A DNA stretch of 64,000 bases, taken from Clostridiales bacterium. GTDB taxonomy: Bacteria; Bacillota; Clostridia; Christensenellales; Aristaeellaceae. Within the stretch, counting starts at the first letter, position 1. The number at the start of each line of letters is the position of its first letter. Of this stretch, positions 17,301 through 24,368 are shown piece after piece. The position numbers were made by a program, and so were the translations under genes. Location: NCBI GenBank assembly GCA_012837965.1, contig DUQF01000006.1, positions 1 through 64,000 on the forward strand, in the 5' to 3' direction. The notes under the pieces are model-generated. The model saw only the letters and a program-made list of their open reading frames with translations, did not search any database and was not told where the DNA came from.

Positions 17301-19757
17301 CTCCTGCAAGCGAATTTTATCCTTATCGGACAGGTTACGATTTTTCTTTTTCTTCAGAAGCTTGGCAATTTCCGCATCCATAGCATCAAGCGTATTGATA
17401 TCTGCCTGAAGCTGCGCAGAAACGGAAGAATAACCTGCATCATCCGCGGTTTTCTTCAGATTGAAAAGTTCATCTCTGGTTGAAGCGGTCAGTGTTTTGA
17501 AGGAATCCGTCCATTCGGAAATCTGCTCATCCGTTTCCTTTTTACCGTCAGACCATACGCCCAGCAGTCCGCTTAGCCATTCCTTGGAACTGCCGACCTG
17601 CCGTTTGAAATCGTCCTCGCTCATTCCAAAGAAGGTCAGTCCCTCGCTTTTCCTGTAAAATGTATCCGCTTCGGTTTCTTTCCACTTTTTCGCAGTAGCC
17701 GCCATGCCCTGAAGTGCTTCACGGGCTGCTTTGGCACCGGAGGCATAATCGGCCAGCTTCACAGCGCTATAAATGACAGCAGCTGAAAGTGCGACCATCG
17801 CCAGCTTCGAGGAAGCTAAGGTTTTCACCATCCCGCCGAGCCCGCCGCCAGCCACACTGACTTTCGCGGAAAACTTGCCAACAGCTGTGAAGGCTTTTCC
17901 CAAAGCCCCGGACACTGTGCCGACTGCGCCGACCACTTTTCCCAGCACCAGAATCACCGGACCGACAGCCGCGGCAAAAGTAGCCCATTTGACTATGGAT
18001 TCCCGCTGGGAAGCGTCCATGGACAGGAACTTCTGCAGCAGATCATTTGCTTTGTCGATTACAGACTGAATCGTAGGGTTCAGATCGTCACCAATTTGGC
18101 GGGTAAACATGATCGCCGTATTCTTCAAGTTCATCAGGCGGGACTTTGTCGTAGCATATCGTTTGTTGGCTTCCTCAGCCAGCGCGGTGTTCTTTGCCCA
18201 CGCCTGATTGGCGGTTATCTGTGTTTTGCTAAATAAATCCGTTGCGTTCGTAGCACGTAGAAGTGTGTCCCTGAGCCTGATTTCAGCAATGCCAATATCG
18301 TCCAGCGTCTTGATTGCGCTGACGCCGTTCTCGTCCATCTTCGAGAGACCGACAATAAACGCCTGAAACGCACCGGCTGCATCCGTCTGCCAGAGTGTTT
18401 TGAACTGTTCCGCGCTCATTCCGGATACCTTAGCAAAATCCTCCAGCGCATCACCGCCGGTTTCTGCAGCGACCTCCATTTTAATCAGCGCCTTAGAGAA
18501 AGCGGAACCGCCCATCTGTGATTCAATGCCGACAGAGGAGAGCGCAGCGGCAAAACCCAGAATTTGAGATTCGCTCAGGCCGACCTGCTTTCCGGCACCG
18601 GCCAGCCGCAGAGACATGGCCATGATTTCCGATTCGGTCGTGGCATAATTGTTGCCCAGGTCAACCAGCGTGGAGCCAAGATTCTGGAACTCGTTCTGAT
18701 TCATGCCCATGATGTTGGCGAACCGAGCTGCTTGGCTGGCAGCATCCGCTGCGACCATGTTCGTACTGTTGCCAAGGTCAATCATCGTTCGGGTAAATTC
18801 AGAAAGATACTTGTTTTCAATGCCCAGCTGACCGGCGATAGACATAACCTGCGCAATATCTTCTGCAGAAGCGGCCACCTCTGTGGACATCTGTTTGATG
18901 GAATCGGAAAGCGCTCCATATTCTTCTTCTGTCGCTTCAACGGTCTTACGGACATCGGCAAAGGCATATTCATAATCAATGCTGGCTTTGATTGCACCGG
19001 TTCCCAGCGCAGCAATCGGGGCAGTGATACTGGCAGTGAGTGTTTTCCCGGTCTTTGTCATGACCTTGGAAATCGCATCGCATTTCTTGGAGATAGCGGT
19101 TAAGGCATCGCCTGATTGTGTCCATGCGGACTTCATCCGGTACAGCTCTTCGGTCAGCTTGCGGACCTCAGCCTCGGCAGCTTTGACGCCAGACTTGGCG
19201 TTGTTCAGGTCTGTCTGCGCCTTTGAAACAGTATCCGAACTGTTCTGCATAGTCTTTTGCAGCGCCTTGACCTGGCCGTCCAGTTTATTGACCTCGACCG
19301 TCGTATCCTCGTATTCCTGCTGGTACCGCTCCATGTTCTGCTTGGCAGTGATGGTAGCGGAGTCCGTTTCACCGAGGGAATCACGGTAGTTTTCATAGGC
19401 GAATTTGGACGCTTCTACTTCAAAGCGCAGGTCTTGCTGCCGAGCCTTTGCTTCAGCCAGACGCTGACTATATTCCTGATGCCGCTGGTAGTTTTCTTTC
19501 AGCTTATCATTGGCCGCCACAAGCGCACGGCTGTACTGTTCCACAGCACGGTTTTGCTGTGTCATCTTGCTTCCCAACATGGACAGCTTGGATTCAGTTC
19601 CGGCGATAGTCTTTTCAAAGTTGTCCACACCTGCACCCGCCAGACGGAAGGTGGATTCGGCTTCTTTGATCTGCTGATTGATGGTACGCATATTGCGTGA
19701 AAAATTGCTGGAGTCCAGCGACAGCGCGACCACCAACTCGCGCAGGGTTTCAGCCAT
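14388..19757 (-). CDS. Tail tape measure protein
   Basis: At 1789 aa this is the longest gene of the window; its length sets tail length. The N-terminal about 220 residues are coiled coil, followed by a TP901-type tape-measure core (about 240-560, with LGIENKYLSEF and ESQMGGSAFSKAL), hydrophobic segments (about 580-680) and further coiled coil. An unusual repeat block lies around 1100-1280. The C-terminus has conserved FVIHSPSERM and KIASPSKVFRDEVG segments. The N-terminus (MAETLRELV) is duplicated in a remnant at 20505-20551. Confidence 0.92.
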   Translation of the reverse strand: MAETLRELVVALSLDSSNFSRNMRTINQQIKEAESTFRLAGAGVDNFEKTIAGTESKLSMLGSKMTQQNRAVEQYSRALVAANDKLKENYQRHQEYSQRLAEAKARQQDLRFEVEASKFAYENYRDSLGETDSATITAKQNMERYQQEYEDTTVEVNKLDGQVKALQKTMQNSSDTVSKAQTDLNNAKSGVKAAEAEVRKLTEELYRMKSAWTQSGDALTAISKKCDAISKVMTKTGKTLTASITAPIAALGTGAIKASIDYEYAFADVRKTVEATEEEYGALSDSIKQMSTEVAASAEDIAQVMSIAGQLGIENKYLSEFTRTMIDLGNSTNMVAADAASQAARFANIMGMNQNEFQNLGSTLVDLGNNYATTESEIMAMSLRLAGAGKQVGLSESQILGFAAALSSVGIESQMGGSAFSKALIKMEVAAETGGDALEDFAKVSGMSAEQFKTLWQTDAAGAFQAFIVGLSKMDENGVSAIKTLDDIGIAEIRLRDTLLRATNATDLFSKTQITANQAWAKNTALAEEANKRYATTKSRLMNLKNTAIMFTRQIGDDLNPTIQSVIDKANDLLQKFLSMDASQRESIVKWATFAAAVGPVILVLGKVVGAVGTVSGALGKAFTAVGKFSAKVSVAGGGLGGMVKTLASSKLAMVALSAAVIYSAVKLADYASGAKAAREALQGMAATAKKWKETEADTFYRKSEGLTFFGMSEDDFKRQVGSSKEWLSGLLGVWSDGKKETDEQISEWTDSFKTLTASTRDELFNLKKTADDAGYSSVSAQLQADINTLDAMDAEIAKLLKKKKNRNLSDKDKIRLQELIDTREAIEVKYHLSVAETDGFDTIRNKVEAEVARAQARGQEVGAEVYENALVAAGEGMATVNASLDEQYDKEYAVVQLIKDSAEQQKAMDELNAKYNMDRRAAALEYAQLMADVVTPVWEQDNVQEAKTQVGDLMQLLRQYSAAATDAEKKAFLPEMNKLTASMDEGALTEYVALLTQIQSLLDGGMSEAEVQKMFPDIDFSSALEQLAAIQTYLTANKWDPNLTSINDMFGTAVGEEVLKIAADLDMTGAIARWQEWAANPGSITTDAVITGYTEAENATKQQPIVDAFIGKYTEQPEGVDKTSLTPNGLVAYVQTYAEATTGTDVSALNPTNVTAMVTAYKELAEGADVTQLTPNEITAYITKYLEKEGADTSNLTPSAITAFILAYEEVTGGASTAALKPSNVVGLITKYAEAENVDVSALSSAQVEGIVTKFSEATGCDKSELMKEFTAYITEYKEAEGVKKPTLNMQVGLSGYDLLAYRRWLQNNKVEVEGIVRLSEAYQDPSGVMNEPGVKYWKDGQEIPVSAVTKDMLKPDDVAILDQDGTMHILITTEVSGAPEAIKEMREQVAEVDQLGMTKLGTALTGVLPMNLMDFIDAAQKRIETFKNPGFLDFAWLTDLFSSTARLETLDRSMQLDFDSENVARLSTYVAEVVKAIQNGDQVSQEDMDNLTAILDFVKNLDSVGVGENVTAGIAEGMTEAGWDTSAETLAANLEAAINSAFVIHSPSERMKPSGEYIAEGIGSGMDGYDFSTNAATVADKLEAAITAAFGFDAFLASGVSAMAGLAGALTSYDMSGAGRLVATNIKNALSSSLTPLSLQSIGINAMSGLRAGIQAGRSGVINAMQSAARAAVNAAKRELKIASPSKVFRDEVGSMTMKGFAEGVLQESRVQARTIRNAARYLTGEAKEGSVAFGTTDNRKTYNSTSSVNLSGNNFYVRDEQDIRSLAIEIASLTRRQQRGRGLRMA
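15895..16440 (-). repeat. About 26-residue repeats inside tape measure protein
   Basis: Six to seven units follow the pattern xLTPNEITAYITKYLEKEGAD (variants NPTNVTAMVTAY, TPSAITAFILAY, KPSNVVGLITKY, SSAQVEGIVTKF). Each is predicted helical and they are diverged at DNA level. Change in unit number would change tail length in steps. Confidence 0.75.
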
Positions 19758-19789
19758 TGAAAATCACCTTCTTTGGGTTAAATTTACCG

Positions 19790-19818
19790 TTGAATCTGCC
19801 GGTATATTTTGGTATACT
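19790..19818 (+). promoter_or_regulatory. Promoter of first toxin-antitoxin module
   Basis: TTGAAT (19790-19795) and TATACT (19813-19818) lie 17 bp apart. The repeated GGTATA around the -10 region could bind the antitoxin. The module is transcribed against the structural operon. Confidence 0.6.
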
Positions 19819-19840
19819 TTGAGCGAAAGGAGTGAGTGTT

Positions 19841-20086
19841 ATGACAAATATCGTTCCTATTTCCGATCTCAAGAATTACTCTGAAGTACTCAGTCACTGC
19901 GATACAGGCTCTGTGGTATATCTCACCAAAAACGGCAGAGGCAAGTATGTTGTGCAAAGCATGGAAGAATACGAAAAGATGAAAGCAACTGTTCAACTGC
20001 TGGCTGAGCTCTCTAAGGGCATAGAGTCTGTACGGTCAGAAGGCGGCTTGAGTATTGAGGAAGCATTCGCGGGACTGGAGGGGTAA
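19841..20086 (+). CDS. Antitoxin, Phd/YefM (RelB-like) type
   Basis: An 81-aa protein, MTNIVPISDLKNYSEVL...GSVVYLTKNGRGKYVV...MEEYEKM, the Phd/YefM fold: N-terminal DNA-binding half and a C-terminal helix that blocks the toxin. An ATG three codons downstream of a GTG was chosen because of the GGAG spacing. It ends one base before the toxin start, so the pair is coupled. It sits between tape measure and chaperone on the opposite strand. Confidence 0.85.
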   Translation: MTNIVPISDLKNYSEVLSHCDTGSVVYLTKNGRGKYVVQSMEEYEKMKATVQLLAELSKGIESVRSEGGLSIEEAFAGLEG

Positions 20087-20087
20087 G

Positions 20088-20402
20088 ATGGCAAAAGTCA
20101 TTGTTTCCGGAGAAGCCCGTAAGGATTTAATTACCATTCGGATGTATATTCGAGACGAGCTATTAAACCCTACAGCCGCCGACCGTATCCTTCATGAGCT
20201 TCGCCGTACTGTCGAAGGGCTTCAGTCCTTTCCACGCCAGGGCAAATCTTTGGATGCGATGATTGCCGTTCATACGGAATACCGTTATCTTCCCTGTGAG
20301 AATTACTGCATTTTCTATTTGGAGAACGATGAAGAAGTAGTGATTGTTCGCATTCTCCATCAAAAACAGGATTACCTTCGCGCTCTATTTCTTCAAAAGT
20401 AA
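20088..20402 (+). CDS. Toxin, RelE/ParE superfamily
   Basis: A 104-aa basic protein (MAKVIVSGEARKDLITIRMYIRDEL...YRYLPCENYCIFYLENDEEVVIVRILHQKQDYLRAL) with the RelE/ParE layout: N-terminal helical pair, Arg-rich strand and C-terminal ILHxxxDY. It would act on ribosome-bound mRNA (RelE) or gyrase (ParE); the R-I-L-H-x-x-x-D-Y ending is common in ParE-like members. It is neutralised by the preceding gene. It stabilises the prophage or acts in phage defence (inference). Confidence 0.86.
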   Translation: MAKVIVSGEARKDLITIRMYIRDELLNPTAADRILHELRRTVEGLQSFPRQGKSLDAMIAVHTEYRYLPCENYCIFYLENDEEVVIVRILHQKQDYLRALFLQK

Positions 20403-20410
20403 TCAGGTAA

Positions 20411-20499
20411 GGCTTTACCGATCCCCACACCTCGTCAATAAAAGCATGACGGGGTGTTTTCTTTATCTGCTCTCGCTGCGCGTCCCATGCCCACGGGCG
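20411..20499 (-). pseudogene. Remnant of chaperone frameshift-product 3' end
   Basis: These 89 bp match 21328-21416 with six differences and encode the same C-terminal peptide (WDAQREQIKKTPRHAFIDEVWGSVKP). The normal stop has been lost and nothing upstream belongs to the chaperone. It is a scar left when two toxin-antitoxin loci were joined. Confidence 0.85.
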
Positions 20500-20504
20500 T
20501 AGAC

Positions 20505-20551
20505 AAGCCAACCAATAGCGTGGTCAACAGCTCGCGCAGGGTTTCTGCCAC
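20505..20551 (-). pseudogene. Remnant of tape measure 5' end
   Basis: Read on the minus strand from a GTG at 20551 it encodes V-AETLREL, as in the tape measure start (MAETLREL) at 19757, with diverged sequence after about nine codons. It abuts the chaperone remnant in an order opposite to the functional one. Confidence 0.75.
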
Positions 20552-20569
20552 ATTGCTTACCTTCTACTA

Positions 20570-20618
20570 TTGCAAAAATAGGATAACGTGGTATAATAAC
20601 GGTAAGAAAATCTTACCG
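20570..20618 (+). promoter_or_regulatory. Promoter and operator of second toxin-antitoxin module
   Basis: TTGCAA (20570-20575) and TATAAT (20592-20597) lie 16 bp apart. CGGTAAG-AAAAT-CTTACCG (20600-20618) is a perfect 7-5-7 inverted repeat over the start site, a likely site for the AbrB-type antitoxin. AAGGAGG follows. Confidence 0.75.
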
Positions 20619-20634
20619 AAAAGGAGGGATTGTC

Positions 20635-20916
20635 ATGACTGAGTATTTAACGGAAGTTACCGCTATTTCTTCCAAAGGGCAGATTGTACTTCCTAAAGCC
20701 ATACGCGACTCGCTTGCTTTGCAGCCGGGTTCAAAGTTAATGGTTCTCAGCGATGGAGAGAACATCCTGCTCAAACCCATCATCAAGCCAGATCTCAAAG
20801 AGTTTCGTTCCATGATGGATCAAGCGGAAAAGTGGGCAGCGGATGTCGGGCTGAGCGAGGAGGATATTGGCATTGCGGTCAAGGAAGTGCGCAGAGCTAA
20901 GAAACAGATAAAATGA
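20635..20916 (+). CDS. Antitoxin, AbrB/MazE (SpoVT-type) family
   Basis: A 93-aa protein. The N-terminal swapped-hairpin AbrB DNA-binding domain (TAISSKGQIVLPKAIRDSLALQPGSKL) spans about 8-50. The C-terminal half is helical and charged and would wrap the toxin. Partner of the overlapping PIN gene (ATGA overlap). It probably represses its own promoter through the 7-5-7 inverted repeat. Confidence 0.87.
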   Translation: MTEYLTEVTAISSKGQIVLPKAIRDSLALQPGSKLMVLSDGENILLKPIIKPDLKEFRSMMDQAEKWAADVGLSEEDIGIAVKEVRRAKKQIK

Positions 20917-21317
20917 AGATCGTGATCGATACAAATGTTGTCGCGTCAGCAATTTTCTTTGGCGGTCAGCCTCGAAAACTTCTGGAACTGCTGCTTGAGC
21001 GCAGACTGGAAGCTTTTGTTTCACCGGAAATCATTGAAGAATATCATGAAACCGTGCACTATCTTCAAAACAAATATCCGGTGAAAAAAGTCGCTGTACC
21101 GCTGACACACATTGTTGCGGCTTGCCAAATGATTGAACCTGAAACACAACTTCATGTTTGCCGTGATCCTGATGATGACAAGTTTATTGAATGCGCCATC
21201 GACGCACAGTGCTTGTATATCGTAAGCGGGGACAAAGACTTGCTTTCATTAAAACGGATAAAAGACATTCAAGTGGTAACGGTCGCGGAGTTTTTTCAGC
21301 GTGTCTGGAACGAATGA
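20913..21317 (+). CDS. Toxin, PIN-domain ribonuclease
   Basis: A 134-aa PIN domain of the VapC-like/COG1569 type. Acidic residues are in VIDTNVVASA (Asp6), PEIIEEYHE, RDPDDDKFIECA and YIVSGDKDLLSL, which together form the Mg-dependent RNase site. It is translationally coupled to the AbrB antitoxin. It sits directly before the end of the tail chaperone gene, on the opposite strand. Confidence 0.88.
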   Translation: MKIVIDTNVVASAIFFGGQPRKLLELLLERRLEAFVSPEIIEEYHETVHYLQNKYPVKKVAVPLTHIVAACQMIEPETQLHVCRDPDDDKFIECAIDAQCLYIVSGDKDLLSLKRIKDIQVVTVAEFFQRVWNE

Positions 21318-21323
21318 GCAGCG

Positions 21324-21578
21324 TTAGGGCTTTACCGATCCCCACACCTCGTCAATAAAAGTATGACGGGGTGTTTTCTTTATCTGCTCACGCTGTGCAT
21401 CCCATGCCCGCAGGCGAAGGAAGCCCAGCATATCCATTTCATCGATTTCCTTCATCCGCCACCCGTTCTTTAGCAGCTCATTAAATGTAGCGTAGATATA
21501 TTCCGGCAGCGTCAGGGTTCCTTCTGATTCTCCATCAGAATCTGTTCCGCTTCCTGCACCACCGGAATCGTAGGGAAA
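21324..21578 (-). CDS. Tail assembly chaperone, -1 frameshift extension (gpT-like)
   Basis: This frame has no start codon of its own but stays open from the slippery heptamer TTTCCCT (21572-21578) to a TAA at 21324. It encodes a Gly/Ser linker and then a domain with YIYATFNELLKNGWR and EMDMLGFLRLRAWDAQ, typical of gpT parts of lambda gpGT-type chaperones. The heptamer T-TTC-CCT fits X-XXY-YYZ in the zero frame of the preceding gene. The fusion recruits tail tube protein to the tape measure. A partial copy lies at 20411-20499. Confidence 0.82.
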   Translation of the reverse strand, partial: FPYDSGGAGSGTDSDGESEGTLTLPEYIYATFNELLKNGWRMKEIDEMDMLGFLRLRAWDAQREQIKKTPRHTFIDEVWGSVKP

Positions 21579-21901
21579 GTGTCCAGCACCTCAGTGGTCT
21601 GTGTCTGCACAGCCATCAGCGCCAGCGCAATATCATGCATGAGACGGTCAGCCGGATAGTTGTCGTAGACTTCGTCCGGCGTGAATTGATTATTAAAAAG
21701 CAAGCAGAACCACTTCACCATGGTGTCCAGTGCGTCCGGGACAGTCAGTTGTTCCTGTGAAACATCCTTGCCCTCGATGGCATCCTGCGACAGGCGTACC
21801 AGCCGACCATACATTTTTGAGGCGGGCTCCATTTCACGCAGCGCTCTGCCTGAAACAAAGTCCACAGTGTATTTCTTTTTGCCAAGCGAACATGTAATCA
21901 T
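21512..21901 (-). CDS. Tail assembly chaperone, zero-frame product (gpG-like)
   Basis: A 129-aa protein starting MITCSLGKKKYTVDFVSGRALREM, typical of TP901/HK97-type chaperones; helical, acidic, ending QILMENQKEP. GGGAGG lies 8 nt before the chosen ATG; an upstream ATG seven codons earlier lacks a site. Located between major tail protein and tape measure as in most siphophages. Part of the ribosomes should shift to the -1 frame near residue 108 to make the longer form. Confidence 0.88.
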   Translation of the reverse strand: MITCSLGKKKYTVDFVSGRALREMEPASKMYGRLVRLSQDAIEGKDVSQEQLTVPDALDTMVKWFCLLFNNQFTPDEVYDNYPADRLMHDIALALMAVQTQTTEVLDTFPTIPVVQEAEQILMENQKEP

Positions 21902-21979
21902 TCGTTTTTCCTCCCAAAACACAGAAAAGAATGCTGCCGCAGGGCATTCCTACGGCAGCAGGATTAACGGGGATCAGCC

Positions 21980-22591
21980 TCACGGAGAGGGCGTGAAGAC
22001 AGGCTCATACACAGACTGCAGGAAGGTGACACCCTTCTCAGCCGTAAAACCATTCTCACCTTCATCCGCTACAGCTTGATAGCGTCCATCGCGAGTGCGC
22101 TTGATAGCGGTCCACGAAACTTCACCGGTTTGACGGTTAATTGTGGTGCCTTCCTTGGTGGCATAGTTTTCCGTCAGGGGCTTTGCACGAACCTTGTACA
22201 GCCATACATAGCGGAACTTGCCGTTGGACTTTTCACTCTTGAAGCCGACCGCGAAATACGGCGGCTTATCCGTAGAAGTCCTGACCAGCACACCGTTATC
22301 ATCAATCTGGTTGCCGAAGATCATTTCCTGGATGGCCAGCGGAATATCCGCCATCTTTGTATTGAATGTTAGGTTGGGATCCGGATACAGCACGTCAAAT
22401 TCCACATCATCCGCATACTGGACGTCGGGATCCGCGTTTTCAGGGGTAACCGTTGCCTCAATCGCGCCAGCTACCAGCTGCAGCGCACCATAGGTCAGGG
22501 TCGTTTCGGTGTCCTCCGTCAAAGGAGCAATCACCATGTTTTTGAGACCGACCGTAGAAGATACAGCCGGAGAAGCAGTAGGAGTCGGCAT
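21980..22591 (-). CDS. Major tail (tube) protein, phi13 family
   Basis: A 203-aa protein with the phi13-type tube fold (VGLKNMVIAPLTEDTETTLTYGALQLVAGAIEATVTPE...FGNQIDDNGVLV). It forms the hexameric rings of the non-contractile tail. Strong GGAGG before the ATG. Confidence 0.9.
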   Translation of the reverse strand: MPTPTASPAVSSTVGLKNMVIAPLTEDTETTLTYGALQLVAGAIEATVTPENADPDVQYADDVEFDVLYPDPNLTFNTKMADIPLAIQEMIFGNQIDDNGVLVRTSTDKPPYFAVGFKSEKSNGKFRYVWLYKVRAKPLTENYATKEGTTINRQTGEVSWTAIKRTRDGRYQAVADEGENGFTAEKGVTFLQSVYEPVFTPSP

Positions 22592-22607
22592 AATATAATT
22601 CCTCCAA

Positions 22608-23018
22608 TTATCTGTTTTTTAGTTCGTCCCGAAGGACACGCTTGATTTCTGAATAGGCCTCATCAGCCCGAGTGTCGAAGGCAGGCCGCACAAAAGGGTG
22701 AGCAGGAGCGGGCGCAGGGCCTCCATGGCCGAACTCAACCGGGTTTGCGTAGTACGCTTTGTGTTCCGAGTGATGGACACCAATGGTGATCTGCTTGCCG
22801 CCGCCACGTTTCTTTTTTACGTTGCCCGTATGAATAGAAGAATGCAGAGCACCTGTGATGATTTTCGGGTCAGTGCTGGCGTTATGAAGCATCTGAGCTT
22901 CAATCGGCGCAGCGCCTGCTCTCAGCGCACGGTTGACGCCCGGTCCCTGCTCCAAAGCATTGGCCATGTTGACCATGTCATTTTGAAGGTCATCAAAGCC
23001 GCGCAGTTCAATTGCCAT
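22608..23018 (-). CDS. HK97 gp10-like tail-completion protein
   Basis: A 136-aa protein with the HK97 gp10 pattern (LRGFDDLQNDMVNMANALEQ...AGAAPIEAQM...GHGGPAPAHPFVRPAFD). It caps the tail tube at the neck. The start at MAIELRGF was chosen for GAGAGG 9 nt upstream; it overlaps the preceding gene by 11 nt. Confidence 0.87.
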   Translation of the reverse strand: MAIELRGFDDLQNDMVNMANALEQGPGVNRALRAGAAPIEAQMLHNASTDPKIITGALHSSIHTGNVKKKRGGGKQITIGVHHSEHKAYYANPVEFGHGGPAPAPAHPFVRPAFDTRADEAYSEIKRVLRDELKNR

Positions 23019-23373
23019 CGTCCACATCCTCTCTCCAGCACCATGTCCATTGGACTGTGTATTGCCGGGTAGCCGTGTCGTAGGCGGGCTGGTTGTAGCC
23101 TTTATCGGATTCCTCCACCATGGCAAAGCCGTAGCGATACATAGCCGCCCGAATCGTATCCGCCATAGCGGTCGGATCGCTGCCGCTCCAGAGGTTCAGG
23201 TACACAAAAGTACGGAAGGAAGTCACGCGGTCATCTTGATGGCTTCCTTCCGTGGTAACCGTAGAATAAACACAATATTGCGGCGGCGGGTTCAGGTCCG
23301 ATGTTGCAGCACGCCACACACCGGCGATGACGGGAATTCCGATATCGCGAAGAGCGGCCTGTACCTGTTTCAT
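23008..23373 (-). CDS. Tail-completion/terminator protein (DUF3168-like)
   Basis: A 121-aa neck protein of the DUF3168/minor-capsid class: MKQVQAALRDIGIPVIAG...PPPQYCVYSTVTTEGSHQDD...VYLNLWSGSDP. Its place between head closure and gp10-like protein supports a tail-terminator role. It overlaps the next start by 4 nt. Confidence 0.78.
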   Translation of the reverse strand: MKQVQAALRDIGIPVIAGVWRAATSDLNPPPQYCVYSTVTTEGSHQDDRVTSFRTFVYLNLWSGSDPTAMADTIRAAMYRYGFAMVEESDKGYNQPAYDTATRQYTVQWTWCWREDVDDGN

Positions 23374-23729
23374 CCGCTCACCCCCTTGGCAATGGAAGCC
23401 TTCAGGCCCAGATAGGCGCGTTTAAAGCCGTACTCACCCAGCGTTGAGATGTTCCATTTATCTCCTTGAAACAGCACCCACATGCCGGGCTTGATATCGC
23501 TGCGATACCGGATGGTGAAGTTGATAACGGCTTCGGCGTTCATAGCATCCGCTGCGCGGTAGTGTTGGTTTCCCGCGTCCGTTACAGCGGCCCAAGCCTT
23601 ACAGACGATCACATCTCTGGCCACCGGATAACCGTTTTCATTCACAGGGCTTTCCGTGTACCCGATCTGGATCAAGTGTTTCAGATCCCCCGGATGTGGG
23701 TCGCTTTCAAAGTTCTTATAACCGCGCAA
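23370..23729 (-). CDS. Phage head closure protein
   Basis: A 119-aa SPP1 gp16-like head-tail adaptor (DLKHLIQIGYTESPVNENGYP...KAWAAVTDAGNQHYRAADA...VLFQGDKWNI). It closes the portal channel after DNA packaging. Confidence 0.85.
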   Translation of the reverse strand: MRGYKNFESDPHPGDLKHLIQIGYTESPVNENGYPVARDVIVCKAWAAVTDAGNQHYRAADAMNAEAVINFTIRYRSDIKPGMWVLFQGDKWNISTLGEYGFKRAYLGLKASIAKGVSG

Positions 23730-23744
23730 GCAGAATCACCTCCG

Positions 23745-24053
23745 TTAGAACATTTTCCCAGGATCGCGGTGCGGGTACAGCAGATGGTCAAAGGCCATCC
23801 GCGTAGCCTTGTAAGTGGTCATATCGGGAATATCCCGATTCTCATAATAAAAACTGGTCATCAGAAGAACGGCCAGTCGGACGGGCTCCGGAGCTTCTGT
23901 CTGTGTTCCATCATTAGCTTGATGCTCAAAGGTCACACGGCAGTAGTCTTCGGCTTCTGCGGTTGCGCGCTTGATAAGGCTTTCGATGTAGGCATTTTCT
24001 TCATCATGCTGGATGCGCAGATGTGTTTTCACCTCATCGACAGTAATGATCAT
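23745..24053 (-). CDS. Head-tail connector (gp6-like)
   Basis: A 102-aa helical protein beginning MIITVDEVKTHLRIQHDEENAYIESLI, the common start of head-tail connector/adaptor proteins that form the ring below the portal. It overlaps the head-fibre gene stop by one base. Confidence 0.87.
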   Translation of the reverse strand: MIITVDEVKTHLRIQHDEENAYIESLIKRATAEAEDYCRVTFEHQANDGTQTEAPEPVRLAVLLMTSFYYENRDIPDMTTYKATRMAFDHLLYPHRDPGKMF

Positions 24054-24313
24054 CAGGGATCACCCGCCTCCATCAGCCCAGCTGCACGCAATGCCCCAAG
24101 CAAACGATTGTAATCCTCTCTCAGCTGGGCTACGGTGGTTGCCGTGCTGTCTGCCAGAAAAGGCAGAACGGTACCGCTACCCGCAGTGGGCAAGTCGAAT
24201 AACCCATCTGCACCTTCCACGGCTGCACCAGGCAGGAAGGTCAGCTTGCCGCCCACCACCAGTTCATTGCCGCCGTGTGCAAAATAGTTTTTGGCCGAGC
24301 GTGTTTCACTCAT
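24053..24313 (-). CDS. Head fibre/decoration protein
   Basis: An 86-aa protein with HGGNELVVGGKLTFLPGAAVEG and ATTVAQLREDYNRLLGALRAAGLM, matching small head-fibre (phi29 gp8.5-like) proteins downstream of capsid genes. Probably displayed on the capsid; dispensable in relatives. Confidence 0.75.
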   Translation of the reverse strand: MSETRSAKNYFAHGGNELVVGGKLTFLPGAAVEGADGLFDLPTAGSGTVLPFLADSTATTVAQLREDYNRLLGALRAAGLMEAGDP

Positions 24314-24328
24314 TTATTTTTCTCCCTT

Positions 24329-24361
24329 CTAAAAGGGAGCCACCCCTTAAGGATGACTCCC
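24329..24361 (-). terminator. Hairpin after major capsid gene
   Basis: On the minus strand GGGAGTCA and TGGCTCCC form an 8-bp stem followed by TTTT. It lies between capsid and head-fibre genes and may lower expression of the downstream neck and tail genes relative to capsid. Confidence 0.6.
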
Positions 24362-24368
24362 GTGGTTG

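Noticed and set aside
20170..20511. 113-aa minus-strand frame over the RelE/ParE toxin gene
   Set aside because: Only its first 34 residues are homologous to something (the chaperone end); the rest is antisense to the toxin.
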